64,000 nt of DNA from Actinomycetes bacterium (GTDB taxonomy: Bacteria > Actinomycetota > Thermoleophilia > Solirubrobacterales > 70-9), in contig BOKP01000002.1 in assembly GCA_016861045.1 (NCBI GenBank), positions 310,001-374,000 of the forward strand, given 5' to 3'. Below the pieces are notes generated by a model. That model had not been told where the DNA came from, did no database searches, and worked only from the letters and a program-made list of their open reading frames with translations. Numbering within the stretch: position 1 is the first letter of the stretch; each line of letters begins with the position of its first letter. A program made the translations under genes and the position numbers. Below, in pieces: positions 60,386-64,000 of the stretch.

Positions 60386-60844
60386 GTGGGAATCCTGACG
60401 GCGAGCTGGACGGTCGAGATCGAGGCCCCGCGCGAGCGCGTCTTCGCGGTAGCCGCCGACGTGCCCGCATCGCCGGCCTGGCAGCCGGCGCTCGCGACGG
60501 TCGAGACCGTGGAGAGCGACGAGCGGGGGCGCGCGGTCCTCGTCGACACGACCTCCGACGCGGTCGTCAAGAAGACGCGGCAGCGGCTCCGCTTCTCCTA
60601 CGAGGACGAGCCGGCGGGGATGAGCTGGACCCAGCTCTCGGGCGACGTCAAGTCGCTCGAGGGATCGTGGGCCTTCGCCGAGCTGGCCGCCGAACGGACC
60701 GCGGCGACGTTCGAGCTGATCGTCGATCCCGGGCGAATGCTCGGGATGCTCCTCCGCGGCCCGGTCGAGGGCAGGGTCAAGGAGTTCCTGACCAAGGGAG
60801 CGGCCGAGGGGCTCAAGGGCCACGTCGAGGCCGCCCGCGGCTGA
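60386..60844 (+). CDS. SRPBCC-family polyketide-cyclase/START-like protein
   Basis: 152 residues, GTG start. WTVEIEAPRERVFAVAADVPA, LRFSYEDEPAGMSWTQLSGD, LEGSWAFAELAAERTAATFEL and a long C-terminal helix: the helix-grip fold of SRPBCC proteins. Known: binds small hydrophobic ligands. 3 bp from the thioesterase gene, so likely co-transcribed. Confidence 0.8.
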   Translation: MGILTASWTVEIEAPRERVFAVAADVPASPAWQPALATVETVESDERGRAVLVDTTSDAVVKKTRQRLRFSYEDEPAGMSWTQLSGDVKSLEGSWAFAELAAERTAATFELIVDPGRMLGMLLRGPVEGRVKEFLTKGAAEGLKGHVEAARG

Positions 60845-60847
60845 GCC

Positions 60848-61555
60848 GTGCCGGCGGCAGCCAGCGCCCGCAGCTTCACCGGCCGCCGCCAGGTCGGTCC
60901 CGCCGACGTCGATGCCGCCGGAGGCGCCCACCCCTTCGCGATCGCGCGCTGGCTGCAGGAGGTCGCCTTCGCCGACGGACTCGACTCCGGATTCGGAGCC
61001 GAGGCCGCCTGGGTCATCCGCCGGCTCCGGCTCGAGGTCGCCCGGCTGCCGAGCTTCCCCGAGGAGCTCGAGCTCGAGACCTGGTGCAGCGCCAAGGCGA
61101 AGACGGTGGCGGAGCGGACGACGACGATCAGAGGCGACGGCGGAGCCGACGTCGCCGCGACCGCGATCTGGGTCCACATCGATCCCGAGACCCGGCTGCC
61201 GGCGCGGCTGCCGGCGCGCTTCGAGGCGATCTACGGCCCGAGCACCGGGGGCCGGAGGGCGCGGGCGGCGCTCCGCCACCCGCCCGCCCCTCCCGCCGAC
61301 GCGGAGCGCTCCGGCTGGTGGTTCGGCCGCTCGCAGGTCGACCTCGCCGGTCACGTCAGCAACCTCTGGTACTGGCAGCTCGCCGAGGAGCATCTCGAGA
61401 TGCCGACGGTCGGGTCCGGGCCGCTGGCGCTCGAGGCCGAGTTCCGGGCCGGGATCGGCCACGGCGCCGCCGTCGTCCATCGCTCCGGCCCGATGCTCTG
61501 GGTCGCCGACGCCGGCGGCACCGTCGCCGCGACGCTCGCGGCCCCGGCTCCCTGA
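60848..61555 (+). CDS. acyl-ACP thioesterase-like hotdog protein
   Basis: 235 residues, GTG start. Double hotdog layout: FTGRRQVGPADVDAAGGAHPFAI and AFADGLDSGFGAEAAWVIRR with EELELETWCSAKAKTVAERTT, then FGRSQVDLAGHVSNLWYWQL (Asn/His region of FatA/B) in the second half. Known: releases fatty acids from acyl carrier protein. Partner of the SRPBCC gene. Confidence 0.75.
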   Translation: MPAAASARSFTGRRQVGPADVDAAGGAHPFAIARWLQEVAFADGLDSGFGAEAAWVIRRLRLEVARLPSFPEELELETWCSAKAKTVAERTTTIRGDGGADVAATAIWVHIDPETRLPARLPARFEAIYGPSTGGRRARAALRHPPAPPADAERSGWWFGRSQVDLAGHVSNLWYWQLAEEHLEMPTVGSGPLALEAEFRAGIGHGAAVVHRSGPMLWVADAGGTVAATLAAPAP

Positions 61556-61615
61556 GACGGCGGGGGCGAGGCGTTCGGTGGGACGGGCCCGCGGCGGGGC
61601 GGTCGGACGCGCGAC

Positions 61616-61888
61616 TCAGCGGCCGACCGCGAACTCGACGCCAACGACGCGCTCGCGCTCTCCGCTCGGCAGCGAGGCGTGGACGGCGCCGTCGCGCTCG
61701 AGCCGCGCCCGCGGCTCCATCAGGGCGATGCCGTGGAAGCGGCCCTCGCCGTCGAACAGCCAGACGTCGTTCTCCGGCGAGGGCTCGCGGCGGGCCGACG
61801 GCGCGTCGTCGCGCTTGGCGTAGATCACGTCGCTGGAGGCGTCGTAGGTGACGTAGGAGAAGTTGTGGCGGCCGACGCGCAGGCCCAC
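61616..61888 (-). CDS. DUF2283-type small protein
   Basis: 90 residues, GTG start. SYVTYDASSDVIYAKRDDAP and DVWLFDGEGRFHGIALMEPRARLERDG fit the DUF2283 pattern (Y..DaD.lYi). Function not known. 15 bp after the ThDP enzyme. Confidence 0.6.
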   Translation of the reverse strand: MGLRVGRHNFSYVTYDASSDVIYAKRDDAPSARREPSPENDVWLFDGEGRFHGIALMEPRARLERDGAVHASLPSGERERVVGVEFAVGR

Positions 61889-61903
61889 GGGAGCCGGGAG
61901 ACC

Positions 61904-63556
61904 TCAGGCGAGCACCGCCCGGCGCGGATAGACCACGCCGGGATCGGTGAGGACGTTGACGAGCGCCGGCACCCCGGCGGCGAAGGCGCGATCGAGCGCC
62001 GGCCCGAGCTCGTCCGGCTCGCGGACGAGCTCGCCGTGGCCGCCGAGCGCCGCGACGATCTCCTCGTAGGGCGTCCCCGGCCGCAGCTCGGCTGCCACCG
62101 AGTAGCCGTAGAGGAACTCCATCGGGTGCTTCTCGAGCGCCCAGATGCCGTTGTTGCCGATCACGCCGACGACCGGGAGGCCGTGGCGGACCATCGTGTC
62201 GAACTCGAGCCCGCTGAAGCCGAAGGCGCCGTCGCCGAGCAGCAGGCAGACCTGGCGTCCGGGCCGCGCGCAGGCGGCGCCGATCGCCTGCCCGGGGCCG
62301 GCGCCGAGGCAGCCGAAGGGGCCGGGGTCCATCCAGGTCCCGGGCTCGAACGTCTCGATCACCCGGCCGGCGTAGGAGACGAAGTCGCCGCCGTCGCCGA
62401 TCACGATCGCGTCGCGGTCGAGGACCCGGCCGAGCTCCTCGTAGAGGCGCATCGGATGCAGCGGCGCCCGGGGGTCGGCCCGCTCCTCCGCCTCGGCGGC
62501 GCGCTTCTCCTCCTCCCGGCCGCGGAGCTCGGCGAGCCAGGCGGAGCGGTCGGCGGGCGCGGCCGCCCCGTCCAGCGCCGCCAGCGTCGCGGCGACGTCG
62601 CCGACGAGGTCGGCGTCGGCGGCGCGGTTGCGCTCGAGCCGGTTCGGCTCGACGTCGACGCGGATCAGCTTCGCGTCGGCGCCGATCGCCGCGCCGAACC
62701 CGAGCCGGAAGTCGAGCGGGACGCCGACGACGATCGCGACGTCGGCGGCGCCGAGGCCGGCGCCGCGGGTGCGGCTGAACGCGTTCGGGTGGTCGGCGGG
62801 CAGGCAGCCCCGCCCCATCCCGTTCAGGTAGACGGGGATGTCGTGGCGCTCGGCGAGCGCCCGCAGCCCGTCCTCGGCCCGCGCCCAGTAGAGGCCGGTC
62901 CCGGCCATGATCGCGGGGCGCTCGGCGCCGGCGAGGAGCTCGGCGGCGCGCTCGATGCCGTCCGCGGCGACCGCCTCGCGCGCCGGGGCGGGCGGGATCT
63001 CGGCGTCCGCCTCGCTGAAGACGACGTCGAGCGGGTAGTCGAGGAAGGTCGGTCCGGTCGGCGGCGTCGCGGCGCGATCGTAGGCGTCGACCGTCGCGGC
63101 GCCGATCGCGGCCGGGTCTTTGACCGTCGCCGCCGCCTTGACGATGGGCGAGACGAACGGGAGGTGGTCGATCTCCTGCAGGCTGCCGCTGCCCCAGCGG
63201 CCCTCGGCGGCGCGGCCGCCGAGGACGACGATCGGGGTTCCGTTGCCGGCGGCGCTCGCCATCGCGCTGACCCCGTTCGTCACGCCGGGGCCCGCGGTCA
63301 GCGCGCAGACGCCGGGCGTCCGCGTCGCCTTCGCCCAGCCCTCGGCGGCGAACGCCGCGGCCTGCTCGTGGCGCACGTCGACGATCTCGATCCCCTCCTC
63401 GCGGCAGCCGTCGTAGAGGCTGAAGAGGTGGCCACCCGAGAGCGTGAACAGGTGGGTTACGCCGCGGGCCCGCAACGCCTTCGCGGCGAGCCGGCCGCCG
63501 TGCAGGGCGCCGGGGTTGGCTACACCGCCCTCAGCCTTCTGCCCGGTCGCCGCCAC
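61904..63556 (-). CDS. thiamine-diphosphate-dependent enzyme, acetolactate-synthase-like
   Basis: 550 residues from GTG 63556, which lies inside the cyclase gene. N-terminal Pyr domain with the catalytic Glu in [32 protein letters not shown], the middle domain, and the PP domain [20 protein letters not shown] followed by VIGNNGIW (GDG-N ThDP motif). Known: AHAS, oxalyl-CoA decarboxylase, benzoylformate decarboxylase and similar. The exact reaction is not clear. Confidence 0.85.
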   Translation of the reverse strand: MAATGQKAEGGVANPGALHGGRLAAKALRARGVTHLFTLSGGHLFSLYDGCREEGIEIVDVRHEQAAAFAAEGWAKATRTPGVCALTAGPGVTNGVSAMASAAGNGTPIVVLGGRAAEGRWGSGSLQEIDHLPFVSPIVKAAATVKDPAAIGAATVDAYDRAATPPTGPTFLDYPLDVVFSEADAEIPPAPAREAVAADGIERAAELLAGAERPAIMAGTGLYWARAEDGLRALAERHDIPVYLNGMGRGCLPADHPNAFSRTRGAGLGAADVAIVVGVPLDFRLGFGAAIGADAKLIRVDVEPNRLERNRAADADLVGDVAATLAALDGAAAPADRSAWLAELRGREEEKRAAEAEERADPRAPLHPMRLYEELGRVLDRDAIVIGDGGDFVSYAGRVIETFEPGTWMDPGPFGCLGAGPGQAIGAACARPGRQVCLLLGDGAFGFSGLEFDTMVRHGLPVVGVIGNNGIWALEKHPMEFLYGYSVAAELRPGTPYEEIVAALGGHGELVREPDELGPALDRAFAAGVPALVNVLTDPGVVYPRRAVLA

Positions 63557-64000
63557 GGACCCGAGCGTACACCGAGCGCACCGCCCCGATCGGATCGGCA
63601 CGCCGGGCCCGGTCGGGACGTGGCGGCGCGTAGAGGTGGACCGGGCGCTCGATCCCCTTCAGCTCGCGCTCGCCGCGGGACTCGAGCTCGAAGCCGTCGG
63701 TGAGCCGCTCGCGGGTCGCCGCGGTCAGGAGCACGGCGTCGCCGGTCTCCCGCGTCGTCGCCTCGACCCGGGCGGCGACGTTGACGGGATCGCCGATGAC
63801 GCTGAAGTTGAGCCTGCCGGCGCCGCCGATCGAGCCGGCGACGACCTCGCCGGTGTTGACGCCGATCCCGACCCGGAAGCCGGGCCCCTCCCCCTCCCCG
63901 TTCACGGCCCGGTCGATCTCGAGCGCGGCGCGAAGCGCCCTGTCGGCGTGGTCGGAGACCCGCTCCGGCGCTCCGAAGACGGCCATCAGGCCATCCCCCT
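63531..64000 (-). CDS. class III adenylate/guanylate cyclase domain protein (5' end beyond window)
   Basis: 157 residues of the C-terminal part are visible: [63 protein letters not shown] and [17 protein letters not shown]. The start lies to the right of 64000. Fourth cyclase-type gene in the window. Overlaps the ThDP enzyme by 26 bp. Confidence 0.88.
   Translation of the reverse strand, partial: GDGLMAVFGAPERVSDHADRALRAALEIDRAVNGEGEGPGFRVGIGVNTGEVVAGSIGGAGRLNFSVIGDPVNVAARVEATTRETGDAVLLTAATRERLTDGFELESRGERELKGIERPVHLYAPPRPDRARRADPIGAVRSVYARVRGGDRAEG

Overview
The window is GC-rich actinobacterial DNA with many GTG/TTG starts and ATGA/GTGA-coupled operons. The gene style suggests the class Thermoleophilia (Solirubrobacterales-like): alpha/beta-hydrolase-adenylate cyclase fusions, secreted proteins with the 'KIGSSDIRNGSI' N-terminal pattern, and a BlaI-type regulator near CcdA-like and SHOCT proteins. 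This assignment is inference from protein style. No rRNA is present to confirm it.

Layout. (1) 1-2.0 kb, chromosomal left flank: a partial enoyl-CoA hydratase and an MFS transporter. (2) 2.1-52.6 kb, accessory DNA lying between a 3' tRNA(CAU) fragment (2073-2119) and an intact initiator tRNA-Met (52598-52671). The two share a direct repeat of 26/27 nt. (3) 52.7-64 kb, chromosomal right flank: a Tat-exported flavoprotein/TatA/FAD-oxidase operon, SixA-like phosphatase, hydrolase-cyclase, Ppx/GppA, PdxH, SRPBCC protein, acyl-ACP thioesterase, DUF2283 protein, a ThDP enzyme and a partial cyclase.

Inside the accessory block, in order: a Phd/MazF-like toxin-antitoxin pair; two decayed adenylate-cyclase-type genes; a type II restriction-modification set (PD-(D/E)xK nuclease, Vsr, C5 methyltransferase); and an integrative conjugative element (integrase, HTH protein, VirD4-like coupling protein, Replic_Relax-like protein, two sigma factors, SSB, a VirB1/B2/B4/B6/B8-like operon, an ArdC-like anti-restriction protein, two secreted proteins). 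A thiol-redox/copper block follows (two CcdA-like proteins, several thioredoxin-fold proteins, Lgt, CopC-CopD, Met-rich SHOCT proteins, BlaI/BlaR-type regulator pair, CopA-type ATPase). Next come a cadmium/zinc-type operon (ArsR-CmtR-like, cyclase, methyltransferase, P1B ATPase, CDF) and a mercury operon (ArsR, MerF/T-like, MerB, membrane protein, thioredoxin-like, MerA-like flavoprotein).

Two regulatory layers can be read directly. Three conjugation operons start from the same promoter, TTGGACT-N15-CGACGTA, 7-8 nt upstream of an ATG, which implies leaderless mRNAs. One of these operons encodes a sigma factor that appears membrane-tethered and shares the C-terminal tail REFGP with a protein of the transfer operon. 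In the copper block, eight TACTAC/GTAGTA dyads lie in front of nearly every transcription unit, several touching the start codon. The BlaI-type repressor at 37.3 kb is the obvious candidate regulator. No CRISPR array or transposase was seen.
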